This document shows positions 53,056 through 61,716 of a stretch of DNA of 64,000 bases, piece after piece. Positions within the stretch are counted from its first letter, which is position 1. Each line of letters begins with the position of its first letter. The position numbers were made by a program, and so were the translations under genes. Location of the stretch: contig NZ_LBIO01000042.1 in NCBI RefSeq assembly GCF_001280505.1, forward strand, positions 62,001-126,000, written 5' to 3'. This stretch comes from Mangrovimonas sp. TPBH4. GTDB taxonomy: Bacteria; Bacteroidota; Bacteroidia; Flavobacteriales; Flavobacteriaceae. Under the pieces are notes generated by a model. The model did not search any database. It saw only the letters and a list, made by a program, of their open reading frames with translations, and had not been told where the DNA came from.

Positions 53056-53258
53056 TATTTTTTGTTTTTCATTTTTTTCTCAATGCGCTTTGAGATACGC
53101 AAAATCTGTAGTAGTACAATTCCGCAAAGGGCAGCTAGAATAGTAATCAATGCAATGATACTTTGGCCTTTAAAAGGAGCGCTAAAATCAATTTGAGTAA
53201 TGTTGAATATGATAAGTGCCGAGGCAATGACTGTAAAAATGATGGTAAATATTTTCAT
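53055..53258 (-). CDS. Small two-helix membrane protein
   Basis: 67 residues: helix 1 about 3-23 (IFTIIFTVIASALIIFNITQI), helix 2 about 32-52 (SIIALITILAALCGIVLLQIL), then a lysine-rich tail. Stop codon shares a base with the FAD gene start, so they are coupled. This small family is common in Flavobacteriaceae next to the FAD protein; function unknown. Confidence 0.75.
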   Translation of the reverse strand: MKIFTIIFTVIASALIIFNITQIDFSAPFKGQSIIALITILAALCGIVLLQILRISKRIEKKMKNKK

Positions 53259-53270
53259 GATAATATATGT

Positions 53271-53861
53271 TTAAGCGAGTTCAAATAGAGCTTTAATGTT
53301 GTGAGCAAATAGTTTTACCGCAATGGCCAAGAGTATAACACCAAATATTTTTCTGATAATACTAATCCCATTTTGGCCAATCATGCGTTCTATTTTCGCT
53401 GAAGTTTTCAGAACTATATAAATGAATATAACATTTAAAATTACCGCAATTATAATGTTTTCTAGGCGGTATTCTGCCCTTAAGGATAAAAGGGTAGTTA
53501 AACTTCCCGGTCCAGCGATTAGTGGGAAGGCTAGAGGAAATACACTTGCATTCATGGCATTGCTTTCTTCTTCCTTATAAAGGGTAATTCCCAAGATCAT
53601 TTCTAGTGCAATAAAAAACAGTACAAATGCGCCGGCTACCGCAAAAGAATTCACGCCTATGCCTATTACGGACAAAATGCTTTTTCCTAAAAACAGAAAT
53701 AGAACCATAATGATCCCGGCAATGATGGCTGCCTTTTCACTTTGTATGTGGCCTGCTTTTTTTCGTAGATCTATGATAATGGGAATGCTGCCAATAATAT
53801 CTATTACGGCAAACAAGACCATGAAAGTGGTGATGATTTCTTTTATGTTGAGTTGTATCAT
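53271..53861 (-). CDS. MarC family membrane protein
   Basis: 196 residues with six hydrophobic helices and the family motifs AVIDIIGSIPIIIDLRKKAG near the N-terminus and FPLAFPLIAGPGSLTTLLSL in the middle. MarC proteins are inner-membrane and of unknown function (not, as once thought, antibiotic exporters). It begins a three-gene minus-strand run with the small membrane and FAD proteins; the small membrane protein starts 12 bp after its stop. Confidence 0.9.
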   Translation of the reverse strand: MIQLNIKEIITTFMVLFAVIDIIGSIPIIIDLRKKAGHIQSEKAAIIAGIIMVLFLFLGKSILSVIGIGVNSFAVAGAFVLFFIALEMILGITLYKEEESNAMNASVFPLAFPLIAGPGSLTTLLSLRAEYRLENIIIAVILNVIFIYIVLKTSAKIERMIGQNGISIIRKIFGVILLAIAVKLFAHNIKALFELA

Positions 53862-53969
53862 GTTATGTTGAAATTTTTGGCAAATTTCGGGATTTAGAAA
53901 TTAATGAGCTTTAAAAAGAGGGTAAAATTTAATTGCTTTTGAAAGGACTCGTTTTGATGGAATATGGCT

Positions 53970-53977
53970 TATCTTTG
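53970..53977 (+). promoter_or_regulatory. Candidate leaderless promoter -7 element for DUF3109 gene
   Basis: TATCTTTG ends 4 bases before the ATG at 53982. Transcription from it would start at or next to the start codon. No TTG at the -33 distance. Confidence 0.45.
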
Positions 53978-53981
53978 CGGC

Positions 53982-54560
53982 ATGTTTCAGTTAGGAAAAA
54001 CCATAGTTTCGGAGGAAATCATAGAGAATGATTTTGTGTGTAATCTTTCAGCCTGTAAAGGAGCTTGTTGCATCGATGGAGATGCTGGTGCGCCTTTGGA
54101 TGAAGAAGAGGCTGAGATTTTAAAGGAGATTTATCCAAAAGTAAAACCCTATTTGCGCAAGGAGGGAATTGCTGCTATTGAGTCGCAGGGCGCTTATATC
54201 ACCACAGAAGATGATGAACTTGAAACCCCTTTGATTGATGGAGCGGATTGTGCCTATGTTATTTTTGATAAAAAGGGAACGGCACTTTGCGGTATAGAGG
54301 AAGCTTATAACCAAGGGGACATTTCTTGGAAGAAACCGGTGTCTTGTCATTTATACCCTGTTAGGGTACAGGATTACAGTGAATTTGCGGCTGTCAATTA
54401 TCACAGATGGCACATTTGTGATGATGCTTGTAGCTTAGGAAAAGAACTTCAGGTGCCTGTATATAAGTTTGTGAAGCAGGCCCTTATCCGTAAGTTTGGA
54501 GAGGATTGGTATTCCGAATTGGAAAAAGTGGCGGAAAAATTTCAGGAACAAAACAGTTAG
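53982..54560 (+). CDS. DUF3109 family protein (cysteine-rich)
   Basis: 192 residues from the ATG at 53982 (MFQLGKTIVSEEII), the conserved family start; a frame start 18 bases earlier would overlap the promoter. Eight or so Cys are arranged as CNLSACKGACCIDGDAGAP near the N-terminus plus CHLYP, CD and DACSLG later, a pattern like the YkgJ-type Zn/Fe-S binding families. Function unknown. It ends on overlapping stop codons with the convergent kinase gene. Confidence 0.82.
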   Translation: MFQLGKTIVSEEIIENDFVCNLSACKGACCIDGDAGAPLDEEEAEILKEIYPKVKPYLRKEGIAAIESQGAYITTEDDELETPLIDGADCAYVIFDKKGTALCGIEEAYNQGDISWKKPVSCHLYPVRVQDYSEFAAVNYHRWHICDDACSLGKELQVPVYKFVKQALIRKFGEDWYSELEKVAEKFQEQNS

Positions 54561-56548
54561 GCAGTTCTTAGAACACTGGAGCGGATAGGAATGTGTATGA
54601 TGACTTTGGTGCCTGCAGGTTTATGGTTGGTATCATACAAATTTTCAACTTCAATTTTATAAGGACTTGTATATGTTTTGTAGAAATTGGACAATCTGGC
54701 CTTGGTTAAGGCAATGCCTACTGATTTTCTTTTTAACAGTTTGTTTTTGTTGATTTTTTCAGACTCTATTCTCCCAATACCGTTGTCTGTAATGGAGATG
54801 GTAACGTAATCGTCGGTGGTTTTTGAGGCATGCAATACTATTTTTTTATCATTCTTTTTTGAAGATAAGCCGTGCCATAGGGCGTTTTCCAAAAAGGGCT
54901 GTAGTATTAGGGATGGTAACTTGACATTGGCTGTATTAATGTTGTCGTCTATTTTTACTTGGAAGTCAATTTCATTTGAAAACCGTATGTTCTCAATATT
55001 CATATAAAGCTTCATGGTATCCAGCTCGTCTTCCAGGGAGATTTCTTTTTCCGTGGAAGCAATCAGAATCTTTCTAATGAGCTTTGAAAACTTGTTGAGG
55101 TAATACACCGCGTTTTCCTTCTCGTTGTTGATAATGTAAAGCTTAATGGAGTTGAGTGAATTGAAGATGAAGTGTGGGTTCATCTGGCTTCTGAGCATAT
55201 CCTGTTCTAATGTAAGAATCTGTTTTTCTTGTTTTAATTGACGGTGTCTATTAACTGTAATGATGCCTCCTGCAATGAGGATTAATGCTATTAGAGAGTA
55301 CCAGAATATCTTTTGGTTGCGGAGTAATTTGGATTTTACGAGTTCATTTTCACTGGCAAGAACGCGTATTTGGTTGTTTTTTATTTCGCTTTCATATTGC
55401 AGAATAATGTCGTTTACATATTGGAGGTTTCGCTCGTTTAAAATGGTTTCTTCCTCTTCAATATAATCCTTGTATCTTTCGAGCGCAGTCTTGTAATCCC
55501 CCTTGTTTTGGTAAAGTTCAGATAGGTGTTTGTGGGCCTCCACTTTAGCGCTTTTTAAGCTGTATTTTTCGCCGATGTCCAGGGCTGTTTTTAGGTTGTT
55601 TTCGGCTTCTTTATAGTTGCCCAATTCATTTTGTGCCCAACCTAAATTAATATAGGAGGAAGCTATGTAGAATTGGTCTCCTTCCAAAAGGGCCATTTCC
55701 AGTGCTTTCTCAATAATCTGTTGCCCTAGTTCTGGCTTTCCTTGTTTGATGTAGATCTGGGCAATACTATTGTTGCAAATTACACGGCCAATATCGGAGT
55801 CGATTTCATTGTTGTATTTTAAAGAGGTCTGGTAATCGGATAGGGCTTGGTCCAACAGGCCTTTGGCTTCGTTGGCATAGCCTATATTTTGGTAATTGAT
55901 TGCGAGGCCCAATGTATTGTCTTGCTCTTTTTCTATCACCAATGACTTTTTAAATTGCTTTAGGGCCAGGTCATACTGGTTTAGAGCCAAGTATATATTT
56001 CCCATGCTGTTCTGGGATACGGCAATACTGTGTTTTGTTTCCGGTGAAGGGTTTTCGTAGGAGTTGGCGAGATCTAAAGCTTTTTTGTGGTAATCTAAAG
56101 CAGGCTTTACCAAGTCCATGCGCCTATATACCACTCCTAGCATGTTAAGGCATATAATCTCCAATTCTGTATTTTGAGCTTCTTCGGCAAGATCATAAGC
56201 TTTCTTGTGGGATAGGAGGGCTTCTTCGTATTTGGATATGTTTCTGTAAATGATCCCTAGGGAATTGTAGGCATAACATTGGGTCTCCGTGTTATTGGAG
56301 GCTTCGGCCATGGTTGCCAGGGTCTGCATTTTTATACTATCTCTTCTGTATTTTTTTAAGGTTTCGTTGATTTCAGCATATTCCTTGGGCCTTGTTTTCA
56401 TTAGGTGTGAGGCCTTATTGTAGAAATCTTCAGTGGATTGCGGATAGCTGTTTGCACTGAAAAATAGCAGTACAAGAGATAGCGCTAAAACAAAAGTTTT
56501 AGGCAATGTTAGCGTTTTTAAAAATCCAATTGAAGATGAAACCGACAT
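54557..56548 (-). CDS. TPR-containing LytS-type sensor histidine kinase
   Basis: 663 residues: a signal/anchor helix at about 12-33, six to eight TPR units (about 60-370; units such as CYAYNSLGIIYRNISKYEEALLSHKKA), a coiled segment and a second membrane helix (about 415-435, FWYSLIALILIAGGIITV). The C-terminal His_kinase/HATPase domain includes the phospho-acceptor motif MNPHFIFNSLNSIKLYI and N-box ITDNGIGRI. The TPRs face the periplasm and probably sense a protein or stress state. It partners the LytTR regulator gene, whose stop is 1 bp before its start. Confidence 0.9.
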   Translation of the reverse strand: MSVSSSIGFLKTLTLPKTFVLALSLVLLFFSANSYPQSTEDFYNKASHLMKTRPKEYAEINETLKKYRRDSIKMQTLATMAEASNNTETQCYAYNSLGIIYRNISKYEEALLSHKKAYDLAEEAQNTELEIICLNMLGVVYRRMDLVKPALDYHKKALDLANSYENPSPETKHSIAVSQNSMGNIYLALNQYDLALKQFKKSLVIEKEQDNTLGLAINYQNIGYANEAKGLLDQALSDYQTSLKYNNEIDSDIGRVICNNSIAQIYIKQGKPELGQQIIEKALEMALLEGDQFYIASSYINLGWAQNELGNYKEAENNLKTALDIGEKYSLKSAKVEAHKHLSELYQNKGDYKTALERYKDYIEEEETILNERNLQYVNDIILQYESEIKNNQIRVLASENELVKSKLLRNQKIFWYSLIALILIAGGIITVNRHRQLKQEKQILTLEQDMLRSQMNPHFIFNSLNSIKLYIINNEKENAVYYLNKFSKLIRKILIASTEKEISLEDELDTMKLYMNIENIRFSNEIDFQVKIDDNINTANVKLPSLILQPFLENALWHGLSSKKNDKKIVLHASKTTDDYVTISITDNGIGRIESEKINKNKLLKRKSVGIALTKARLSNFYKTYTSPYKIEVENLYDTNHKPAGTKVIIHIPIRSSVLRTA

Positions 56549-56549
56549 T

Positions 56550-57284
56550 TTAAAATTTCTCTAAAAAATTTGATTTACGTTGTCTGGCAACGGGAATTTT
56601 ATGGTTGGATTGCATGACTACGTAGCCGTCATTTTTAATGTATTCCTTGATCCGGTTGAGGTTGATGATAAAGGAGTTGTGTATTCTAAAAAAGAACTGT
56701 TCCGGCAAAATGCTATTTACCTCCTTCAGTTTTTTGGTAATTACGGTCTTTTGTCCATCTACCATGACGATAGTGCTATAGTTTCCATCGGATTCTATGA
56801 ACAAAATGTCGTCTACCGGTACAAACATCAATTTTCCATCGGTATTGATAGTGATTTTTTTCTGATCCAATTTTGTGTGAAAATTGATTAGGACGTCTTC
56901 AATTTTGGAGGAATTGAGCAACCTGTAATTGAATTTTTTAATCCTTTTGATGGTGTCTTCTAGATCATCGGAATCTATCGGTTTCAGCAAGTAGTCAATA
57001 GCTTCGTGTTTTAAAGCCTTGATTGCATATTCGTTATAAGCGGTGGTGATAACTATGGCAAAATCCTTGCTTTTAAGTTTGTCCAAAAACTGAAAGCCAT
57101 CCATTGTAGGCATCTGTATGTCTAGGAATAAACAATCAGGCGGATTGGTTTCAAGATAATCTATGGCGGCCTCTGGGGAGGTGAATGTTTTGACAATTTC
57201 TATCTCGTCGCTAAAGTTTGTTAACTCCCAGGACAAACTTTGTATAGCTTTTGGTTCATCGTCAACTATAACGGCTTTTATCAT
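56550..57284 (-). CDS. LytTR-type response regulator
   Basis: 244 residues: receiver domain with the phospho-acceptor Asp55 in LFLDIQMP (residues 52-59) and a C-terminal LytTR DNA-binding domain (about 140-244; KKITINTDGKLMFVPVDDILFIESDGNYSTI). First gene of the two-component pair; the kinase follows 1 bp later. Target genes are not indicated by the surroundings. Confidence 0.93.
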   Translation of the reverse strand: MIKAVIVDDEPKAIQSLSWELTNFSDEIEIVKTFTSPEAAIDYLETNPPDCLFLDIQMPTMDGFQFLDKLKSKDFAIVITTAYNEYAIKALKHEAIDYLLKPIDSDDLEDTIKRIKKFNYRLLNSSKIEDVLINFHTKLDQKKITINTDGKLMFVPVDDILFIESDGNYSTIVMVDGQKTVITKKLKEVNSILPEQFFFRIHNSFIINLNRIKEYIKNDGYVVMQSNHKIPVARQRKSNFLEKF

Positions 57285-57289
57285 AGCTT

Positions 57290-57297
57290 CAAATATA
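57290..57297 (-). promoter_or_regulatory. Candidate leaderless promoter -7 element of the LytTR pair
   Basis: On the minus strand TATATTTG ends 5 bases before the ATG at 57284. The -33 region has no TTG. Confidence 0.4.
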
Positions 57298-57361
57298 GTA
57301 ATATTCTAGTATAGAAGTATATGCTGTTAATAATTTAAGTGGACTGAAATTATTTTAAGAG

Positions 57362-57386
57362 AAATAGTGTGGTTTTTACACTATTT
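57362..57386. repeat. Inverted repeat over promoter-like element
   Basis: AAATAGTGT-N7-ACACTATTT, perfect 9-bp arms, with a TATTTTTG -7-like element starting inside the right arm. Possible operator of a small RNA gene. Confidence 0.5.
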
Positions 57387-57508
57387 TTGTCTAATTTAAT
57401 GTTTGTTCCAATTATACAGTTTTTTTAACCAACTATACAACTAGGGTAATGTAGTTGAATTGAATTAAAGATATTTGAAGTGTTAAAGGGATAAATTTTT
57501 TGTAAAGT

Positions 57509-57536
57509 AAAAGTGATTTTTGTGATTCACTTTTTT
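57509..57536 (+). terminator. Terminator-like hairpin (first of two)
   Basis: AAAAGTGA / TCACTTTT arms with a 10-base loop followed by T on the plus strand. No annotated gene ends here. Confidence 0.55.
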
Positions 57537-57652
57537 GATTATACGCTATTAATCAATTGAAGCTAGAGCAATCTAGTTTCGTCATCACAAAATTTAAGGT
57601 AACTATTTCTTTAAAGTATAGTTTTAGTTAGTTTAGTTAATTATTGGGGAAA

Positions 57653-57677
57653 AGAGAGCTGGTCAGGCTCTCTTTTT
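57653..57677 (+). terminator. Rho-independent terminator with no upstream gene (second of two)
   Basis: AGAGAGC / GCTCTCT arms, 7-base loop, followed by TTTTT on the plus strand. The only plus-strand sequence it could terminate is the gene-free gap, which suggests a small transcript. Confidence 0.7.
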
Positions 57678-57869
57678 ATTTGTGCCAATAATAGATTGTT
57701 TTCTTCTCTTTTTATTCATTAAAATTTAATGTTTTGATATTGTCAATTGTTTGTGAAAATTGTAAATAATTGGCAGTTCTAAATAAGTGTAAAGTATTTG
57801 TTTATAGGTGTTTGAGTAATTATTTCTGTAAACTTTTGGGTTTTAGTTGATTTTCAACTTGTTAAAAAC

Positions 57870-57899
57870 TTGTTGACAATGTTCATAAAATTAGCTTTC
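57870..57899 (+). promoter_or_regulatory. Candidate nrdB promoter
   Basis: TTG at 57870-57872, a 19-base spacer and TAGCTTTC (57892-57899, one mismatch to TAnnTTTG), about 83 bases before the nrdB ATG. Confidence 0.45.
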
Positions 57900-57981
57900 T
57901 TTTTCAGCTTCAATTTTGAATATTTGTTAAACCCAAATCGACAAAAATGTTCATTTTAATCATCAAAAAACCAAAACACTA

Positions 57982-58962
57982 ATGTCTCAAACTACTGAAC
58001 CAATTTTACAAGAAAACAAAGATCGATTCGTAATTTTTCCTATCCAACACCACGATATTTGGGAGTGGTATAAAAAATCTGAAGCCAGTTTTTGGACGGC
58101 CGAAGAAATAGATTTGCATCAAGATCTTACAGATTGGCAAAGTAAATTGAATTACGACGAGCGCTACTTCATAAAGCACATTTTGGCATTTTTTGCTGCC
58201 AGTGATGGAATCGTAAATGAAAATCTTGCCGAAAATTTCGTCAACGAAGTGCAATACAGCGAAGCCAAATTCTTTTATGGGTTTCAAATCATGATGGAAA
58301 ATATCCATAGTGAAACCTATTCGTTGTTAATTGATACTTATGTAAAAGATGAAAAGGAAAAGAGTATGCTTTTTAATGCCATAGAAACATTTCCTGCCAT
58401 CAAGAAAAAGGCAGAATGGGCTTTGAAATGGATTGAATCTCCAAGTTTTGCAGAGCGATTGATTGCCTTTGCAGCTGTAGAAGGTATCTTCTTTTCTGGA
58501 GCCTTCTGTTCTATTTTCTGGCTTAAAAAGCGTGGTTTAATGCCTGGGCTTACCTTCTCCAACGAGCTTATCTCCAGAGATGAAGGTGTGCACTGCGATT
58601 TTGCAGTTCATTTGCATAATCATCACCTTGTAAATAAAGTGCCAAAAGCGCGTATCACTGAAATTTTGGTGGATGCCCTTGATATTGAAAGAGAGTTTAT
58701 CACAGAGTCCCTTCCGGTTAGTTTAATTGGTATGAATTCTAAATTGATGACACAATACTTGGAGTTTGTTACAGACCGTTTGTTGAGCGAATTAGGCTGC
58801 GAAAAGGTATACAATACTTCAAACCCTTTTGATTTTATGGACATGATTTCACTACAAGGAAAAACTAATTTCTTCGAAAAACGTGTGTCAGAATATCAAA
58901 AGGCAGGCGTGCTTAATAAGGAAGAGGAAGAAGATAAATTCAAATTTGATGCCGATTTTTAA
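57982..58962 (+). CDS. nrdB: Class Ia ribonucleotide reductase beta subunit
   Basis: 326 residues. All diiron ligands are visible: Asp75, Glu106, His109 (ENIHSETY), Glu167, Glu201 and His204 (RDEGVHCDF), with the radical Tyr113. The C-terminal FKFDADF tail docks on the alpha subunit. Sequence is closer to the eukaryotic-type R2 (ENIHSE(M/T)YSLLIDTY) than to E. coli NrdB. It supplies the radical for dNTP synthesis. nrdA follows 200 bp downstream after a large hairpin. Confidence 0.97.
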   Translation: MSQTTEPILQENKDRFVIFPIQHHDIWEWYKKSEASFWTAEEIDLHQDLTDWQSKLNYDERYFIKHILAFFAASDGIVNENLAENFVNEVQYSEAKFFYGFQIMMENIHSETYSLLIDTYVKDEKEKSMLFNAIETFPAIKKKAEWALKWIESPSFAERLIAFAAVEGIFFSGAFCSIFWLKKRGLMPGLTFSNELISRDEGVHCDFAVHLHNHHLVNKVPKARITEILVDALDIEREFITESLPVSLIGMNSKLMTQYLEFVTDRLLSELGCEKVYNTSNPFDFMDMISLQGKTNFFEKRVSEYQKAGVLNKEEEEDKFKFDADF

Positions 58963-59025
58963 ATAATTGGCTCCTCAAATCTAAAATATACCCTCTTTAG
59001 GGAATCAATACGTATTACAATATTA

Positions 59026-59068
59026 GGCTTACAGTTTTTAGAAGTAGGTTTTCTAGGAACTGTAAGCC
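59026..59068 (+). repeat. Large inverted repeat between nrdB and nrdA
   Basis: GGCTTACAGTT pairs perfectly with AACTGTAAGCC, and TAGAA/TTCTA extend the stem inward. No T-tract follows, so it is not a simple terminator; it could be an mRNA-processing or attenuation element that sets the nrdB to nrdA ratio. Confidence 0.6.
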
Positions 59069-59162
59069 CAAATCTTACCGAATTTTGAACATTTCAGGGT
59101 TCGGGCTAACTAATTAACCCATTTTCTGAAGTGATTCGGAAAGCTAAAAACTTGAAAAACAT

Positions 59163-61643
59163 ATGTATGTAGTTAAAAGAGATGGCCGGAAGGAACCGGT
59201 GATGTTCGACAAAATCACCGCTCGTGTTAGAAAATTATGCTACGGATTGAACGAATTGGTAGATCCAGTAAAAGTGGCAATGCGCGTAATTGAAGGCTTG
59301 TATGACGGGGTCACAACTAGTGAACTTGATAATTTGGCAGCTGAGATTGCTGCAACTATGACCACGGCGCATCCTGACTACGCTCGATTGGCGGCACGAA
59401 TTTCGGTATCTAACCTGCATAAAAACACTAAAAAGTCATTTAGTGAGGTCATGCATGATCTCTATACTTATGTAAACCCGCGCACTGGGCAAAAGGCACC
59501 ATTACTTTCAGAGGAGGTGTATACTGTTGTCATGGAGAACCGTGATAAGCTGGATTCCATGATAATTTATAATCGCGATTTTGGCTATGATTATTTTGGA
59601 TTTAAAACCTTGGAGCGTTCCTATCTTTTAAAGCTAAACGGAAAAATTGCCGAACGTCCCCAACATATGCTCATGAGAGTTGCTGTGGGGATCCATCTGC
59701 ATGATTTGGACGCGGCCGTGGAGACTTATGAGTTAATGTCCAAAAAATATTTTACACACGCTACACCTACACTTTTTAATTCTGGAACACCAAAACCACA
59801 AATGTCGTCTTGTTTCTTATTAACCATGAAGGAAGACAGTATTGACGGAATTTATGACACGTTGAAACAAACGGCCAAAATTTCTCAGTCGGCAGGTGGT
59901 ATTGGATTGGCTATTCACAATGTGAGAGCTACAGGAAGCTATATTTCTGGAACCAACGGAACTTCCAATGGAATTGTTCCAATGTTGCGTGTATTCAATG
60001 ATACGGCGCGTTATGTAGATCAGGGGGGCGGAAAGCGAAAAGGGAGTTTTGCGATTTATATTGAAACTTGGCATGCCGATATTTTTGATTTTCTTGATTT
60101 GAAAAAGAATCATGGAAAAGAGGAGATGCGTGCGCGTGACCTGTTTTACGCAATGTGGATTTCCGATTTGTTTATGAAGCGCGTCGAAGAAGATGGTCAA
60201 TGGACTTTGATGTGTCCTAACGAATGTCCGGGCTTGGATGAAAGCCACAGTGAGGCTTTCGAGGCACTTTATTTAAAATATGAAGCAGAAGGCAGAGGGC
60301 GTAAAACCATCAAGGCACGCGAATTGTGGGAGAAAATATTGGAATCGCAAATTGAGACAGGAACACCTTATATGTTGTATAAGGATGCGGCAAACCGTAA
60401 ATCCAATCAACAGAATTTGGGAACCATCCGTTCCTCGAATTTATGTACTGAAATTTTGGAGTATACGGCTCCAGATGAGGTGGCTGTATGCAATTTGGCA
60501 TCCATTGCCTTGCCAATGTTTATCAAAAATGGAGAGTTTGATCATAAGGAGCTTTTCAAAATTACCAAGCGTGTTACTAAAAACCTAAACAGGGTTATCG
60601 ATAGAAATTATTACCCGGTTGTTGAGGCTCAGAACTCCAATTTTAGGCATCGTCCAGTAGGTCTGGGGGTTCAAGGTTTGGCGGATACCTTCATTAAATT
60701 GCGTATGCCATTTACCAGTGATGAAGCCAAAAAATTAAATCAGGAGATATTTGAAACCCTTTATTTTGCGGCCATTACAGCCAGTATGGAAGAGGCCTCG
60801 GCCGATGGTCCTTACCAAAGTTATGAAGGGTCTCCAATAAGTAAAGGGGACTTTCAGCATAACCTTTGGGGGATTAAGGATGAGGAATTGAGCGGACGTT
60901 GGGATTGGGCAAAACTTAGAAAAGATGTTATGAAGCATGGTGTACGTAATTCCTTGTTAGTAGCACCAATGCCTACGGCTTCCACATCGCAGATCTTAGG
61001 TAACAATGAGTGTTTTGAACCTTATACATCCAATATCTATACAAGACGTGTGCTGTCTGGGGAATTTATTGTTGTGAACAAACATTTGTTGGAAGACTTG
61101 GTGGAGCTTGGTCTTTGGGATGAAAATTTGAAGCAGGAAATCATGAGAGCCAATGGTTCTATTCAAAATATAGATGAAATCCCTCAAGATATCAAAGAAT
61201 TGTATAAGACGGTTTGGGAAATGAGTATGAAGGATATCATTGACATGGCGCGTCACCGTGGGTATTTCATTGACCAATCGCAATCCTTGAACCTATTTAT
61301 GGAGGGAGCTACCATGGCAAAATTGACTTCTATGCACTTTTATGCATGGAAAAGCGGTTTGAAAACCGGAATGTATTACCTGCGTACCAAAAGTGCGGTA
61401 GATGCTATTAAATTCACTTTAGACAATAAGAAAAATAAGCAAGTTATTCCTGAGTCTAAAGAAGCGGAATTGGAAGCGCCTGTTGTAGCTCAACAAAAGG
61501 AGCAAGCAGCAAAAACAGCGGCTAAGTTTGCCAAGGAGACCACTGAGGTAGAAGTAGAACCTATGAGCGCTGAAGAAATGAAAGCTTTAATAGAGGCAGC
61601 AAAAGCCAATGAAGGGGAGGATTGTCTTATGTGTGGTTCTTAA
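59163..61643 (+). CDS. nrdA: Class Ia ribonucleotide reductase alpha subunit
   Basis: 826 residues. An ATP-cone (about 1-95, [24 protein letters not shown]) gives allosteric activity control. Active-site residues lie in [17 protein letters not shown] and the Cys of the radical pathway; the C-terminal CLMCGS carries the redox-shuttle Cys pair. The substrate-specificity site region [19 protein letters not shown] is present. Forms the holoenzyme with NrdB. A bidirectional terminator follows. Confidence 0.97.
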   Translation: MYVVKRDGRKEPVMFDKITARVRKLCYGLNELVDPVKVAMRVIEGLYDGVTTSELDNLAAEIAATMTTAHPDYARLAARISVSNLHKNTKKSFSEVMHDLYTYVNPRTGQKAPLLSEEVYTVVMENRDKLDSMIIYNRDFGYDYFGFKTLERSYLLKLNGKIAERPQHMLMRVAVGIHLHDLDAAVETYELMSKKYFTHATPTLFNSGTPKPQMSSCFLLTMKEDSIDGIYDTLKQTAKISQSAGGIGLAIHNVRATGSYISGTNGTSNGIVPMLRVFNDTARYVDQGGGKRKGSFAIYIETWHADIFDFLDLKKNHGKEEMRARDLFYAMWISDLFMKRVEEDGQWTLMCPNECPGLDESHSEAFEALYLKYEAEGRGRKTIKARELWEKILESQIETGTPYMLYKDAANRKSNQQNLGTIRSSNLCTEILEYTAPDEVAVCNLASIALPMFIKNGEFDHKELFKITKRVTKNLNRVIDRNYYPVVEAQNSNFRHRPVGLGVQGLADTFIKLRMPFTSDEAKKLNQEIFETLYFAAITASMEEASADGPYQSYEGSPISKGDFQHNLWGIKDEELSGRWDWAKLRKDVMKHGVRNSLLVAPMPTASTSQILGNNECFEPYTSNIYTRRVLSGEFIVVNKHLLEDLVELGLWDENLKQEIMRANGSIQNIDEIPQDIKELYKTVWEMSMKDIIDMARHRGYFIDQSQSLNLFMEGATMAKLTSMHFYAWKSGLKTGMYYLRTKSAVDAIKFTLDNKKNKQVIPESKEAELEAPVVAQQKEQAAKTAAKFAKETTEVEVEPMSAEEMKALIEAAKANEGEDCLMCGS

Positions 61644-61670
61644 TGTAAGTTGATTTAATTTGTTTAATAA

Positions 61671-61703
61671 AAAAAAGCCATCTCATTGAGATGGCTTTTT
61701 TTT
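61671..61703. terminator. Bidirectional terminator after nrdA
   Basis: AAAAAAGCCATCTC / GAGATGGCTTTTTT arms with a 3-base loop, between the convergent nrdA and phosphate-transporter genes. Confidence 0.9.
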
Positions 61704-61716
61704 AGATACCTGTTTC

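Larger units (their letters stand above)
57298..57869. other. Gene-free, hairpin-rich gap between LytTR and nrdB
   Basis: About 570 bp with no ORF of plausible size. It holds an inverted repeat (57362-57386) overlapping a plus-strand -7-like TATTTTTG (57382-57389), then two plus-strand terminator-like hairpins at 57509-57536 and 57653-57677. The arrangement suggests one or two small plus-strand transcripts. From about 57690 to 57869 I see only AT-rich sequence. Confidence 0.55.

Noticed and set aside
57362-57386. ATAGTGT and ACACTAT halves resembling NrdR boxes upstream of nrdB
   Set aside because: NrdR boxes are ACACTAT-type half-sites in the opposite order and at fixed spacing; here the order is reversed with a 7-base gap, and nrdB is 600 bp away.
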